A DNA stretch of 64,000 nt, taken from the NCBI GenBank assembly GCA_037381915.1, contig JARRQJ010000003.1, positions 1-64,000 of the forward strand. The letters are read 5' to 3'. The translations under genes and the position numbers were made by a program. The notes under the pieces are model-generated. The model worked only from the letters and a program-made list of their open reading frames with translations, did not search any database and was not told the DNA's origin. This DNA comes from JARRQJ01 sp037381915. GTDB taxonomy: Bacteria; Pseudomonadota; Gammaproteobacteria; DRLM01. Of the stretch, positions 1 to 8,640 are shown in pieces (the stretch's first letter is position 1; every line of letters begins with the position of its first letter).

Positions 1-339
1 GATCTCGCCGCGGGTAATGGGTTGGCGATAGGCGATCAACACCAGGGTCTCCAGCAGGGCGCGGGAATAACGGGGGGCCCGTTCTTCATAGAGGCGCGAT
101 ACCCACGGCGCCAGATCCCGTTTCACCTGGAGACGGAATCCGCTGCTCACTTCCTTTAGTTCCACGCCGCGTTCGGCGCAATCCTCTTCCAGGGACTTGA
201 GGGCCTGGCGCAATTCCGCCGTTTCGGGACGCGCGTCTTCGGGAAACAGACCGAGCAGGCGCTCCACGCTCAAGGGTTCGCCCGCCGCGAGCATGGCGGC
301 TTCAAGAATATTCTTCAACTGCTGTAGGTTCACTGACAT
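1..339 (-). CDS. scpB: Segregation and condensation protein B (partial)
   Basis: This is the N-terminal 113 residues of ScpB, the winged-helix subunit (kleisin-interacting) of the bacterial SMC-ScpAB complex that compacts and segregates the chromosome. The reading frame begins MSVNLQQLKNILEAAML, continues through the typical AAGEPLSVERLLGLF helix and a VSSGFRLQVKRDLAPWV strand, and leaves the window at ETLVLIAYRQPITRGEI, the characteristic second winged-helix motif. The ATG lies inside the end of scpA (38-bp overlap in a different frame), the usual coupling of the two subunits. The C-terminal part is outside the window, so integrity cannot be judged. Confidence 0.93.
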   Translation of the reverse strand, partial: MSVNLQQLKNILEAAMLAAGEPLSVERLLGLFPEDARPETAELRQALKSLEEDCAERGVELKEVSSGFRLQVKRDLAPWVSRLYEERAPRYSRALLETLVLIAYRQPITRGEI

Positions 340-1147
340 GCTGTGGTGCTCTTACGTAAATGGGACCGTAGGGTTCGGTTTGCACGATTTCAACAAGTGT
401 CTCTTTGATCAACTCCAATACCGCGAGGAAGGTAACCACCACCCCGAGTTTACCCTCCTCGAGTTTGAACAGGGCGGAAAACGCGGTGAACTTGTCCGTC
501 GTTACCGCGCTCAATACGTTGGACATACGTTCGCGTACCGACAGAGGTTCCATGTGCACGTGATGATGGGAAAACATCTCGGCGCGGTGCAGCACATCCT
601 TCAACGCCAGCAGCAACTCCTTCAGGGCCACCGTCGGCTGGGGGCGCGGCCCGCTGCGCGGCGGCGCATCGAGTTTCACCTCGAAGGTATCGCGTTCCAT
701 GCGCGGCAAGGTATCCAGATCCTCCGCGGCCTTCTTGAAACGTTCGTATTCCTGGAGGCGACGGATCAGTTCGGCACGCGGATCCTCTTCCTCGCCCTCT
801 TCGGTCTTGGGGCGTGGCAGCAGCATGCGCGACTTGATCTCGGCGAGCATGGCGGCCATAACCAGATATTCCGCCGCCAATTCCAGGCGCAGCCCTTTCA
901 TCACCTCCACGTATTCCATATACTGCCGCGTGATCTCGGCGATGGGGATATCCAGGATATCCAGGTTCTGGCGGCGAATCAGATACAGCAACAAATCCAA
1001 AGGGCCTTCGAAAGCATCGAGGAAGACCTCCAGCGCGTCCGGCGGAATGTAAAGGTCCTTGGGCAGTTCCGTGAGCGGCGTGCCTCGCACCAAGGCCACC
1101 GTCAAGGCGTCGTCCGCAGCGCCTACATCTACAATAGTGTCAGACAT
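302..1147 (-). CDS. scpA: Segregation and condensation protein A
   Basis: A 281-aa kleisin subunit of the SMC-ScpAB condensin. The family's core is visible: FEGPLDLLLYLIRRQNLDILDIPIAEITRQYMEYV (given here in pieces: FEGPLDLLLYLIR, then NLDILDIPIAEIT) followed by LAAEYLVMAAMLAEIKSRMLLP, which contacts the SMC neck. A short extra N-terminal extension precedes the core, as in many gammaproteobacterial ScpA. The C-terminal winged helix region (FSALFKLEEGKLGVVVTFLA) is present. It lies 19 bp downstream of trpS and overlaps scpB, so trpS-scpA-scpB look like one transcript. Acts on the nucleoid. Confidence 0.94.
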   Translation of the reverse strand: MSDTIVDVGAADDALTVALVRGTPLTELPKDLYIPPDALEVFLDAFEGPLDLLLYLIRRQNLDILDIPIAEITRQYMEYVEVMKGLRLELAAEYLVMAAMLAEIKSRMLLPRPKTEEGEEEDPRAELIRRLQEYERFKKAAEDLDTLPRMERDTFEVKLDAPPRSGPRPQPTVALKELLLALKDVLHRAEMFSHHHVHMEPLSVRERMSNVLSAVTTDKFTAFSALFKLEEGKLGVVVTFLAVLELIKETLVEIVQTEPYGPIYVRAPQHVSEPTAVEEYS

Positions 1148-1166
1148 ATTTTAAGGCTTCAAACTT

Positions 1167-2387
1167 TCAATATCTCTTGCGCAGCCCCATGGCCTCGCGC
1201 ACTTCGTCCAGGGTGTCCTGAGCCACGTCCCGAGCCTCCTCGCAACCTTCTTCCACAATATTGCGCACCAGGTTGGTGTTCTCCATGATCTCCATGGCTC
1301 GCTCCCGGATAGGAGCCTGTTCCGCCAGCACCGCATCGATCACATGCTGCTTGCACTCGAGACAGCCGATGCCGGCACTGGTACAACCCTCCCTCACCCA
1401 GGATTTCACCGTATCCGCAGAGTATACCTGGTGGAACTGCCAGACCGGGCATTTATCCGGATCGCCGGGATCGGTGCGCCGTACCCGTGCGGGATCGGTG
1501 GGCATGGTCTTGAGCTTCTGGGTCACCGACTCCGGTTCCTCCCGCAACGAGATGGTATTGCCGTAGGATTTGGACATTTTCTGACCGTCCAGACCCGGCA
1601 TTTTTGCCATGGGGGTCAACAAGGGATGGGGCTCGGGCAGGATCACTTTGCTGACGCCTTCCAGATAGCCGAACAAGCGCTCCCGATCGCTCAGGGTGAG
1701 ATTTTGCTGCGTCACCAGGAACGCCCGCGCGGTTTCCAAGGCCTCATGGTCACCCATTTCCTGAAATTTACGTCTTAACTCTCTATATAACTTAGCATTC
1801 TTCTTACCCATCTTGGCGACGGCGGCCTCCGCCTTTTCCGCAAAATCCGGCTCGCCGCCATAGAGGTGGTTGAAACGCCGCGCCACTTCACGGGCCATTT
1901 CGATATGTACCACCTGGTCCTCGCCCACCGGCACCAGCCCGGCCTTATAGATCAATATGTCCGCCGCCTGCAACAGGGGATAGCCAAGAAAGCCGTAGGT
2001 GGCCAGGTCTTTCTCCTTGAGCTTTTCCTGCTGATCCTTATAGGTGGGAACGCGCTCCAGCCATCCCAAGGGCGTGACCATGGAGAGCAATAGATGCAAT
2101 TCGGCGTGCTCCGGCACCCGCGACTGGATGAACAACTTGGCACTTTTGGGATTGATCCCCACCGCCAGCCAGTCGATGATCATCTCCCAACTGCTGTCCT
2201 CGATGTCCCGCGGATTTTCGTAATCTGTCGTGAGTGCATGCCAGTCCGCGACGAAGAAATAGCATTCATATTCGTGCTGCAGGCGCAGCCAATTTTTCAA
2301 GACGCCGTGAAAGTGACCCAGGTGCAGGCGCCCGGTAGGACGCATGCCCGAAAGCACGCGTTGCGGCTGATTAGGAACAATACTCAT
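1167..2387 (-). CDS. trpS: Tryptophan--tRNA ligase, probable Fe-S type
   Basis: A 406-aa class I aminoacyl-tRNA synthetase that charges tRNA-Trp. The HIGH-like motif is HLGH (residues 22-25) and the KMSKS loop reads KMSKSYGN. It is longer than the ~330-aa E. coli enzyme; the extra length comes with a C-terminal four-cysteine pattern, C313, C335, C342 and C345 (C-x21-C-x6-C-x2-C). This is one residue off the C-x22-C-x6-C-x2-C motif that binds a 4Fe-4S cluster next to the anticodon site in Thermotoga maritima TrpRS. Cluster binding is inferred. The ATG has no obvious Shine-Dalgarno and is preceded by AT-rich DNA. First gene of a probable trpS-scpA-scpB transcript. Confidence 0.96.
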   Translation of the reverse strand: MSIVPNQPQRVLSGMRPTGRLHLGHFHGVLKNWLRLQHEYECYFFVADWHALTTDYENPRDIEDSSWEMIIDWLAVGINPKSAKLFIQSRVPEHAELHLLLSMVTPLGWLERVPTYKDQQEKLKEKDLATYGFLGYPLLQAADILIYKAGLVPVGEDQVVHIEMAREVARRFNHLYGGEPDFAEKAEAAVAKMGKKNAKLYRELRRKFQEMGDHEALETARAFLVTQQNLTLSDRERLFGYLEGVSKVILPEPHPLLTPMAKMPGLDGQKMSKSYGNTISLREEPESVTQKLKTMPTDPARVRRTDPGDPDKCPVWQFHQVYSADTVKSWVREGCTSAGIGCLECKQHVIDAVLAEQAPIRERAMEIMENTNLVRNIVEEGCEEARDVAQDTLDEVREAMGLRKRY

Positions 2388-2453
2388 ATATTTTAATTAT
2401 CACTAAATTAATCAATTTATCTCATCCATAAGATAATTATTTTTGCGACTCCC
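2388..2453. promoter_or_regulatory. AT-rich trpS leader with 8-bp inverted repeat
   Basis: This 66-bp gap is strikingly AT-rich against its GC-rich surroundings. It holds a perfect inverted repeat, TAATTATC at 2394-2401 and GATAATTA at 2432-2439, separated by 30 bp. It probably carries the trpS promoter, and no ribosome binding site is apparent before the trpS ATG. I cannot assign unique -35 and -10 boxes. Confidence 0.4.
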
Positions 2454-3116
2454 TTATAAACCGAACATGCGGTAGATCATGTTTTGCACCATCGATACCG
2501 GTGGCCACATGATTCTTCCCAGGATACCGGTCGCCATCAGCAACAGCAAAATGATCAGGCCGTACTGCTCGATGCGGCTGAATTTCCACGCCAGCGGGTC
2601 CGGCAGGAATCCGGCCACGACCTTACTGCCGTCCAGCGGGGGTACCGGTATGAGGTTCAACACCATGAGCAGGATATTGATCGCAATGCCTGCACCGCCC
2701 ATATAGGTCAAAGGTAAAGCAAGAGATGTCGGCAGCAGCTGTCCTAATTTCATGATCAAGGCCCAGATGAAGGCCATGAGTAAATTGGCCATCGGTCCCG
2801 CCGCCGCCACAAAGGCCATATCCCGCTTGGGGTGATGAAGATTGTCCGCCGAGATGGGCACCGGCTTGGCCCAGCCAAAAATAAAAAACCCGCCGCTGGT
2901 AAATTGACTAATCACTAACAAAGTAAGGGGTACTAATACCGTACCTACGGGATCGATATGCTTGAGGGGATTGAGCGTCAAGCGCCCCAACATCATGGCG
3001 GTGGGGTCACCCAGCTGTTTCGCCAGCCAGCCATGGGCCACTTCATGAACGGTTATCGCGAAAAGCACCGGCAAGGCCCACACCGCTACCTGCTGAATAA
3101 GATTGAGCTGCTGCAT
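2454..3116 (-). CDS. Site-2 protease family (M50) membrane metalloprotease
   Basis: A 220-aa intramembrane zinc protease of the short S2P/YwhC-like group. The zinc motif HEVAHG sits in the first transmembrane segment (about residues 24-29), and the second conserved element, LNLIPVPPLDGSKV, supplies the aspartate ligand near residues 160-175. Four or five hydrophobic segments are visible and there is no PDZ domain, unlike RseP. Members cleave substrates within the membrane; the substrate of this group is unknown. It lies upstream of trpS on the same strand. The catalytic motifs are intact, so activity is likely. Confidence 0.9.
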   Translation of the reverse strand: MQQLNLIQQVAVWALPVLFAITVHEVAHGWLAKQLGDPTAMMLGRLTLNPLKHIDPVGTVLVPLTLLVISQFTSGGFFIFGWAKPVPISADNLHHPKRDMAFVAAAGPMANLLMAFIWALIMKLGQLLPTSLALPLTYMGGAGIAINILLMVLNLIPVPPLDGSKVVAGFLPDPLAWKFSRIEQYGLIILLLLMATGILGRIMWPPVSMVQNMIYRMFGL

Positions 3117-3172
3117 CGGCGAAGTATAACCTGATTCTCCGAACCTGAGTTAACCCGATGAATCCAGCCGCG

Positions 3173-3796
3173 CTATGGATAAAACACTTCGACCCCACCT
3201 TTGCCGACCCGTAACACGTGGGGCACGCCTTCCGTCAGGTCCACCACGGTGGTGAAATCAATACCACAGTAGCCGCCGTCGATGATGAGATCCACCCGCT
3301 CCCCGAGGAGATCCCGCATCTCGTACGGATCGGTGGGCGGCAGTTCCTCGCCGGGCAACACCAGCGTAGAACTCATCATGGGCTCATCCAGGCCGGCGAG
3401 CATCGCCTGCGTGATGACGTTGTCCGGGACCCTCAGTCCCACGGTCTTGCGTTTAGGATGCTGCAGACGCCGCGGTACTTGGCGGGTGGCGGGCAGGATG
3501 AAGGTGTAAGGGCCCGGGGTGCAGGCCTTCAGGAGGCGATAGGTCGCATTATCCACCTTGGCATAGACCGCAATCTCCGAGAGATCACGGCAAACCAAGG
3601 AGAAGTTATGGCTAGAATCCAGACCACGGATTTGCCGGATACGGTCCAAGGCCTCTCTTTCCCCGATATGACACCCTAGGGCATAGCTGGAATCCGTGGG
3701 ATACACCACGATGCCGCCCCCCCTGAGGCACTCGACCACCTGTCCGATCAAGCGCGGCTGGGGATCCTGCGGGTGAATGGCGATCAGGCGTGACAT
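3173..3796 (-). CDS. yciO: YciO-type L-threonylcarbamoyladenylate synthase family protein
   Basis: A 207-aa member of the YrdC/Sua5/TsaC fold. It aligns by eye with E. coli YciO from MSRLIAIHPQDPQPRLIGQ through GGGIVVYPTDSSYALGC, the KRKTVGLRVP strand and the DLTEGVPHVLRVGKG end. YciO is related to the enzymes that make threonylcarbamoyl-AMP for the t6A tRNA modification, but its own role is less certain. The start chosen is the ATG at 3796 because conservation begins there; the frame stays open upstream into rnm. It follows rnm by about 40 bp, the same order as in E. coli. Confidence 0.9.
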   Translation of the reverse strand: MSRLIAIHPQDPQPRLIGQVVECLRGGGIVVYPTDSSYALGCHIGEREALDRIRQIRGLDSSHNFSLVCRDLSEIAVYAKVDNATYRLLKACTPGPYTFILPATRQVPRRLQHPKRKTVGLRVPDNVITQAMLAGLDEPMMSSTLVLPGEELPPTDPYEMRDLLGERVDLIIDGGYCGIDFTTVVDLTEGVPHVLRVGKGGVEVFYP

Positions 3797-3839
3797 AAAC
3801 GGCCCATTCTGCTGGTGGAGCGCAAGGGAAGTAGGAAAT

Positions 3840-4715
3840 TTATTGGGAATTCGGGGAGTCTTGGCGTTGACGCAAATCCCAATCCGTCCATACCGGCACG
3901 CACTCCGCCGGCAGCTCCGGCAGGCGCCCCAACACATTATATGATTGCCCGGGCCCGTGGTAATCCGAGCCCATCGAGGCCCGCAGTTCATAGAGCCGGG
4001 CATAATTGGCCAGTGCGGAAGCGGCACCCCGGGAATGGCTGCCCGAGATCACCTCCAGGGCTGCGCCGCCTAACTCCTTGAACTCCGACAACAACTCGCG
4101 AAAACGCGCGGCGCTCAGTGAATAACGCGCGGGGTGAGCGATGACCGCCTGCCCGCCCGCCGCGCGGATCCAGCCGACGGTGTCGGGCAGGGATGCCCAT
4201 TGCCCCGGCACATGACCGGGTTTACCGCGCTTCAAGTACTTATCAAAGGCATGCTGCATGTCCTTCGCCTTTCCCTGGGCCACCAGAAATCGGGCGAAAT
4301 GGGTCCGGCCGATGCTGGGACCTGTCGCCAGCGCCTGCGCCCCGGCGTAGGCCCCCGCAATTCCCCGCTTTTCGAGACGCCGCCCCATCTCCTCGGCGCG
4401 CCACACGCGAAAATCCCGCAATCCCGCCAGACCCCGCTGTAATGCTTCATTTCCCGGATCAATGCCCAGACCGACGATATGCAGCAACTGATGCCCCCAG
4501 CTCACGGAGATTTCCACCCCGGACACCAGCGTCACCCCCGCTTCCCGCGCCGCCTGTTCAGCTTCCGCCAGGCCGGTGGTAACATCGTGGTCTGTCAGGG
4601 CCAGCACATCCACGCCTTGGGACGCGGCGTACCGCACCACGTCGCGGGGTGACGCCGTCCCATCGGAAGCCGTGGAATGACTATGGAGATCGTAACGCAA
4701 CATCCGCTTACCCAC
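3840..4715 (-). CDS. rnm: PHP-domain RNase AM / 3',5'-nucleotide phosphatase
   Basis: A 291-aa PHP-family metal-dependent phosphoesterase, the YciV/TrpH type now called RNase AM in E. coli, which matures the 5' ends of ribosomal RNAs and hydrolyses 3',5'-nucleoside bisphosphates. Metal ligands are visible in DLHSHSTASDGT near the N-terminus, ALTDHD around residue 40, SGVEIS, HPARYS around residue 190 and GSDYHGPG near residue 250. It sits just upstream of yciO on the same strand and is transcribed away from yciB. Length and motifs fit a full functional enzyme. Confidence 0.92.
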   Translation of the reverse strand: MGKRMLRYDLHSHSTASDGTASPRDVVRYAASQGVDVLALTDHDVTTGLAEAEQAAREAGVTLVSGVEISVSWGHQLLHIVGLGIDPGNEALQRGLAGLRDFRVWRAEEMGRRLEKRGIAGAYAGAQALATGPSIGRTHFARFLVAQGKAKDMQHAFDKYLKRGKPGHVPGQWASLPDTVGWIRAAGGQAVIAHPARYSLSAARFRELLSEFKELGGAALEVISGSHSRGAASALANYARLYELRASMGSDYHGPGQSYNVLGRLPELPAECVPVWTDWDLRQRQDSPNSQ

Positions 4716-4802
4716 CCGGTCTACCTAAGTTAAGCGCCCACATAGGATTCCGTGTATGATACGGGATTTTTGCAGTCTCTGCGCGGCGCACGCACGTAAG
4801 TC

Positions 4803-5366
4803 ATGAAATTATTATTTGATTTTTTCCCGATCTTCATATTCTTCGTCGTCTATAAACTGTACGATATCTTCGTCGCCACCGCCGCGCTGATGATCAGCGC
4901 CGTGGTGCAGGTCGGCTGGTCCTGGTTTCGTCATCGCCGTGTCGACACCTTGTACTGGGTTACCCTGGGCTTGACCCTGGCGCTGGGCGGCGCCACCTTA
5001 TTGCTGAAGGATGAAACCTTCATCAAATGGAAACCCACTGTGGTAAACTGGTTGTTCGCCGCGGCATTCCTCATCAGTCAATACGTCGGGTCCAAACCCA
5101 TCCTGCAACGCATGATGGCGAACAACATCAGCCTGCCCGACGTAATCTGGGCGCGCCTCAACTGGAGTTGGATCATTTTCTTCACGGCGATGGGCGTGCT
5201 CAATCTCTACGTGGCATTTTCGGGACAATTCAGCGACGACGCCTGGGTAAATTTCAAATTGTTCGGGATGATGGGATTGACCATTGTCTTTCTCATCGGC
5301 CAGGCGTTTTATCTCAGCCGCCACATCAAACCCGAGCAGGATCACGATACGCAGGAAGGTCAATAG
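4803..5366 (+). CDS. yciB: Inner-membrane septation protein A (YciB)
   Basis: A 187-aa polytopic inner-membrane protein of the YciB/IspZ family, required for normal septation and envelope integrity in enterics. The N-terminus MKLLFDFFPIFIFFVVYKLYD (split: MKLLFDFFPIFIFF, VVYKLYD) and the stretch KDETFIKWKPTVVNWLFA are diagnostic, as is the WARLNWSWIIFF segment. Five to six hydrophobic segments are visible. A good -10 hexamer TATGAT lies at 4755-4760 upstream. It opens a closely spaced run yciB-yciI-bolA-parvulin; yciI follows 3 bp after its stop. Confidence 0.95.
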   Translation: MKLLFDFFPIFIFFVVYKLYDIFVATAALMISAVVQVGWSWFRHRRVDTLYWVTLGLTLALGGATLLLKDETFIKWKPTVVNWLFAAAFLISQYVGSKPILQRMMANNISLPDVIWARLNWSWIIFFTAMGVLNLYVAFSGQFSDDAWVNFKLFGMMGLTIVFLIGQAFYLSRHIKPEQDHDTQEGQ

Positions 5367-5369
5367 CAC

Positions 5370-5669
5370 ATGCTCTACATCATCATGGGAGAAGATGGCA
5401 AGGACAGTTTGAGCAAACGCGCCGCAAACCGGGCGGCGCACCTGCAACGCCTCCACGAGTTGCGGGACCAAGGGCGATTGGTTCTGGCGGGACCAATGCC
5501 GGCGGTCGACGCCGTGGATCCGGGCCCGGCCGGATTCACCGGCAGCGTCATCGTGGCCGAATTTCCCTCCCTGGCGGACGCGCAAAGCTGGGCCGATGCC
5601 GAACCGTATCTGAGCGGCGGTGTCTATACGCACGTCACCGTGAAACCCTTCAAGAAGGTTTTACCGTGA
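5370..5669 (+). CDS. yciI: YciI family protein
   Basis: A 99-aa ferredoxin-like alpha/beta barrel protein of the YciI family. Typical features are MLYIIMGEDGKDSL at the start, the RAAHLQRLHELRDQGRLVLAGP stretch (in the family, His and Asp residues line a putative active site), and the GSVIVAEFPSLADAQSWADAEPYL segment. The biochemical role of the family is not established. It is embedded between yciB and bolA and its TGA stop overlaps the bolA ATG as TGATG, suggesting translational coupling. Confidence 0.92.
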   Translation: MLYIIMGEDGKDSLSKRAANRAAHLQRLHELRDQGRLVLAGPMPAVDAVDPGPAGFTGSVIVAEFPSLADAQSWADAEPYLSGGVYTHVTVKPFKKVLP

Positions 5670-5986
5670 TGACACAAACGGAGCGTATGCTGCGCATCCG
5701 CGAACGGCTCACTGCCAAGTTGCAGCCGCTGCAACTGGAAATCGTCGACGACAGCCACTTGCACGCCGGCCACGCCGGCGCGCGCGGCGGTGCGGGACAT
5801 TTTACCATCCACATCGTCGCGCAGGGCTTCGCCGATAAGACGCTCATCGAGCGTCATCGCATGATTTACGAGTTATTACAGGATATGATGCACAGCGAAA
5901 TCCATGCCTTGAGCATTCAGGCGCGCAGCCCTAGTGAGCTTCAAGCCTCTAAACCCACGACAACACAAGGACCCATTCATGATTGA
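5669..5986 (+). CDS. bolA: BolA family protein
   Basis: A 105-aa BolA/IbaG-family protein. The family core is clear: RLTAKLQPLQLEIVDDSHLHAGHAG contains the conserved SHLHAGH signature, followed by GGAGHFTIHIVAQGF and the RHRMIYELLQDMM helix with the C-terminal IHALSIQAR strand. BolA proteins partner with monothiol glutaredoxins in iron-sulfur cluster trafficking and influence cell shape and biofilm. The start overlaps the yciI stop; the stop overlaps the parvulin start. A short unusual C-terminal tail (SELQASKPTTTQGPIHD) follows the domain. Confidence 0.93.
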   Translation: MTQTERMLRIRERLTAKLQPLQLEIVDDSHLHAGHAGARGGAGHFTIHIVAQGFADKTLIERHRMIYELLQDMMHSEIHALSIQARSPSELQASKPTTTQGPIHD

Positions 5987-6803
5987 TAAACGTTTTATCC
6001 CTCTCGTTGCGATCCTCGCCGGGATAACCTCCGTCTTTTTGCCCTTGAACGCCGCTTACGCCACGAATGCCCATCAGGCCAACGGCGATAAACCCCTGGT
6101 CAGCGTCAACGGCGCCGTTCTCACCAACGGGGATCTGGAGGCGTTTACCAAGGCCATGTCGGCCTCGCGCGGACAGCACGTGTCGCGCACCGAGGCCTTG
6201 AATACCCTGATCGACCGCGAACTGCTCTACCAAGAGGCCCTGTCCAAAGGGATAGATAAGAAGCCTGAGGTACTACAGGAGCTGAACGACCAACGCCGTT
6301 CCATGCTGGCCAATATAATGATCACGGATATGCTGCGTGCCAAACCGGCCACCGATGCGGAATTGCACAAAATCTACAAGGAGCGCGTGCTGAATCAGAA
6401 ACTCACCGAGTATAAGGCGCGCCACATCCTGGTAAAGACCGAAGGCGAGGCCAAGGACATCATCGCCCAGCTGGATAAAGGCGCCGACTTCGCCACGCTG
6501 GCCAAGGCAAAATCCATCGACACCGGATCCGCGGCGAAGGGTGGCGACCTGGGGTGGTTCAACCCCGCTCAGATGGTGCCCGAATTTTCCAAGGCCATGG
6601 AGGCATTGCAGAAGGGCCACTACACCAAGACCCCGGTGAAGAGCCAGTTCGGCTGGCACGTCATCCTGCGGGAAGACTCGCGTCCGGTCAAGCCGCCCAC
6701 CTTCGCTGAGATCAAGCCACGCCTGGAAGGCGTCGTGCAGAGCGAGCGCGTCAGCGCCTACGTGAAAAGCCTGCGCGACAAGGCCAAGATCGAGAACAAA
6801 TAA
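5979..6803 (+). CDS. Periplasmic parvulin-type peptidyl-prolyl isomerase
   Basis: A 274-aa PpiC/SurA-like foldase. The start MIDKRFIPLVAIL is chosen because AAGG lies 9 bp upstream and a signal peptide follows directly, with probable cleavage after AYA. An N-terminal SurA-like helical region (residues ~30-125) precedes a single parvulin domain, ARHILVKTEGEAK to QFGWHVILRED (residues ~140-235). It would assist folding of exported proteins in the periplasm. The gene overlaps the end of bolA, so it is the last member of the yciB-yciI-bolA run. Confidence 0.9.
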   Translation: MIDKRFIPLVAILAGITSVFLPLNAAYATNAHQANGDKPLVSVNGAVLTNGDLEAFTKAMSASRGQHVSRTEALNTLIDRELLYQEALSKGIDKKPEVLQELNDQRRSMLANIMITDMLRAKPATDAELHKIYKERVLNQKLTEYKARHILVKTEGEAKDIIAQLDKGADFATLAKAKSIDTGSAAKGGDLGWFNPAQMVPEFSKAMEALQKGHYTKTPVKSQFGWHVILREDSRPVKPPTFAEIKPRLEGVVQSERVSAYVKSLRDKAKIENK

Positions 6804-6834
6804 AACGCCAGATACAAAGTCCAGCGGTTGCGTC

Positions 6835-6857
6835 GCCCCCCGCCGATGGCGGGGGGC
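6835..6857. terminator. GC-rich hairpin after the yciB-parvulin run
   Basis: A perfect 10-bp stem (GCCCCCCGCC at 6835-6844, GGCGGGGGGC at 6848-6857) with a GAT loop stands between the parvulin gene and the convergent TPR gene. There is no T tract on either side, so it may be a bidirectional transcription barrier rather than a classical intrinsic terminator. Confidence 0.45.
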
Positions 6858-6913
6858 TGCCGCGACGCCGCGGCGTTACGTCCGGGCGGCAAGCGCCTTC
6901 ATACGCACCCCGT

Positions 6914-8596
6914 CTATGGAAAATTCATTCGCCGCAAGGCCTCGCATACCTCGTCCATGACACCCTGCCAGTCACCCCCGCTCCTCTGCCGGAAAAGCCG
7001 TGCACTGGGATACCACGGACTGTCGTGCCTTTCCGTCATCCATCTATAATCCGGCGCATACGGAAGCAAAATCCACACCGGCTTACCCAAGGCACCCGCC
7101 AGATGCGCGATGACGGTATCCACTGTTATGACCAAATCCATCTCGGCAACCAGGGCGGCGGTCTCGGCAAAGTCGTGCAATTCTCCCGCATGGGTCGCGA
7201 GTTGCGGGTATTCGGACATTGCCGCCTCATCCGCCGCCCTCACCTCCTTTTGCAGCGAGTGGTATTCGAAGTCCAGGCGCAACAGAGGTGCCAAGCTTCG
7301 CAGGGACAGGCTGCGGTTGCGTTCATTGGGATGCGCGGGACTGCCGGACCAGGCAATCCCTATACGCGGCCCGCAGCGGCTTCCAAGACGACTGCGCCAC
7401 TCGCCGCGTTTATCCAGATCGGCGGCAAGATAGGGTCCCGCAGCCGGAATGGTGTCGAGAGTGGTCCCTAACGCCAAGGGCAGACTCATGAGGGGACAAT
7501 GGAGATCGAAAACGGGGAGTGCATCGGTTCGGGTCGCCGGGGTAAACGTAGCATTCAAGCTTCGTAACAGCGTAACCAGGTCGGGGGGTACGCCCAGGAT
7601 CACTCTGGCGCCCAGCGCCTCCACCATCGAGACATAACGGACGAATTGAATCACATCGCCAAAACCCTGTTCCGCGTGCAACAGGATGGTCTTCCCCGCT
7701 ATAGATTGCTCGCCCAGCCATAAGTCCTGCTTGAAATGCCTGGCGTAGCCCCGGTTTTTGGCGACCCTCCAACGCCACTCGAACAGCGCCCACCCTTCGC
7801 GGTATCGGCCCTGCAACAGCAAGAGGCGACTTTTATTGAATTGCGCCTCCGCATAATCCGGACTTAGGCCAATCGCCTGATCGTACTCCGCCAGCGCCTC
7901 CGCATATCTTTGCATGTTTTGCAATGCGAAGCCCCGGTTGCCGTGGACCTCGGCCCAGCCGGGCTCGATAGCGAGCGCTGCAGCGAAGCTGTCCAAGGCC
8001 GCATCGGACTGCCCGAGCCGGCAGAGGGCAACGCCGCGCGCGTTATGTATTTCCGCTGATGCAATACCGAGGGAGAGCGCCGTATCATAGGCCGCCAAGG
8101 CCTCTTGGTAGCGCTGCAGACTTGTCAGGGCATTCCCGCGGTTGAAATGGGCCTCGGCATAATCAGATTTTAACGACAGGGCCTGGTCATAGTCGCCCAA
8201 GGCCTCCGCGTAACGACGAAGGTCTCGCCGTACGTTCCCGCGGTTATTATAGGCGGGAATATATTCTGGTCTGAGGGATAGCGTCTTATTATAACTGGCA
8301 AGGGCCGCCTCGGATTGATTGAGCGCCTGCAGGGCCTTACCCAGATTGTAATGCGCGGCAAAATTTTCGGGCTGAACGTCGGTCGCAGCGAAGAGAAATT
8401 TCACCGACTGTTCAAAACGCCCCGATTGCCCGTAGAGGACGCCAATCCCCTGCAAGGCATCCGCGTTTCTCGGGTCGGCGATCAGAACCTGCCGATACAG
8501 CGCCAAGGCCTCGGGGAGTCCGCCCTGTTGATGCCGGGACTGGGCCAGTTTGAGCAATGAGGTGATCTCATCATCGACTTCAGAAGACTTGGTCAT
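6914..8596 (-). CDS. TPR protein with C-terminal glycosyltransferase-like domain
   Basis: A 560-aa protein. Residues ~1-280 are eight or so tetratricopeptide repeats, with recurrent signatures such as AAHYNLGKALQAL, AAYNNRGNVRRDL and AEAHFNRGNALTSL. The C-terminal half (HAEQGFGDVIQFVRYVSMV, GIAWSGSPAHPNERNRS, GALGKPVWILLPYAPDYRW) is the glycosyltransferase-like fold often attached to bacterial TPR proteins of the SPINDLY/GT9-like group. It may glycosylate proteins or surface structures; the acceptor is unknown. The start at 8596 is preferred because AAGGTGG precedes it by 5 bp; an ATG 18 bp upstream is possible. No signal peptide is seen. Confidence 0.85.
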   Translation of the reverse strand: MTKSSEVDDEITSLLKLAQSRHQQGGLPEALALYRQVLIADPRNADALQGIGVLYGQSGRFEQSVKFLFAATDVQPENFAAHYNLGKALQALNQSEAALASYNKTLSLRPEYIPAYNNRGNVRRDLRRYAEALGDYDQALSLKSDYAEAHFNRGNALTSLQRYQEALAAYDTALSLGIASAEIHNARGVALCRLGQSDAALDSFAAALAIEPGWAEVHGNRGFALQNMQRYAEALAEYDQAIGLSPDYAEAQFNKSRLLLLQGRYREGWALFEWRWRVAKNRGYARHFKQDLWLGEQSIAGKTILLHAEQGFGDVIQFVRYVSMVEALGARVILGVPPDLVTLLRSLNATFTPATRTDALPVFDLHCPLMSLPLALGTTLDTIPAAGPYLAADLDKRGEWRSRLGSRCGPRIGIAWSGSPAHPNERNRSLSLRSLAPLLRLDFEYHSLQKEVRAADEAAMSEYPQLATHAGELHDFAETAALVAEMDLVITVDTVIAHLAGALGKPVWILLPYAPDYRWMTERHDSPWYPSARLFRQRSGGDWQGVMDEVCEALRRMNFP

Positions 8597-8640
8597 GCGG
8601 CCACCTTGAATCAAACATCGCCCGTTGGTAAAGCGGATCT

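Noticed and set aside
3797..4027. N-terminal extension of yciO
   Set aside because: It overlaps rnm in another frame and YciO similarity begins at the ATG at 3796.
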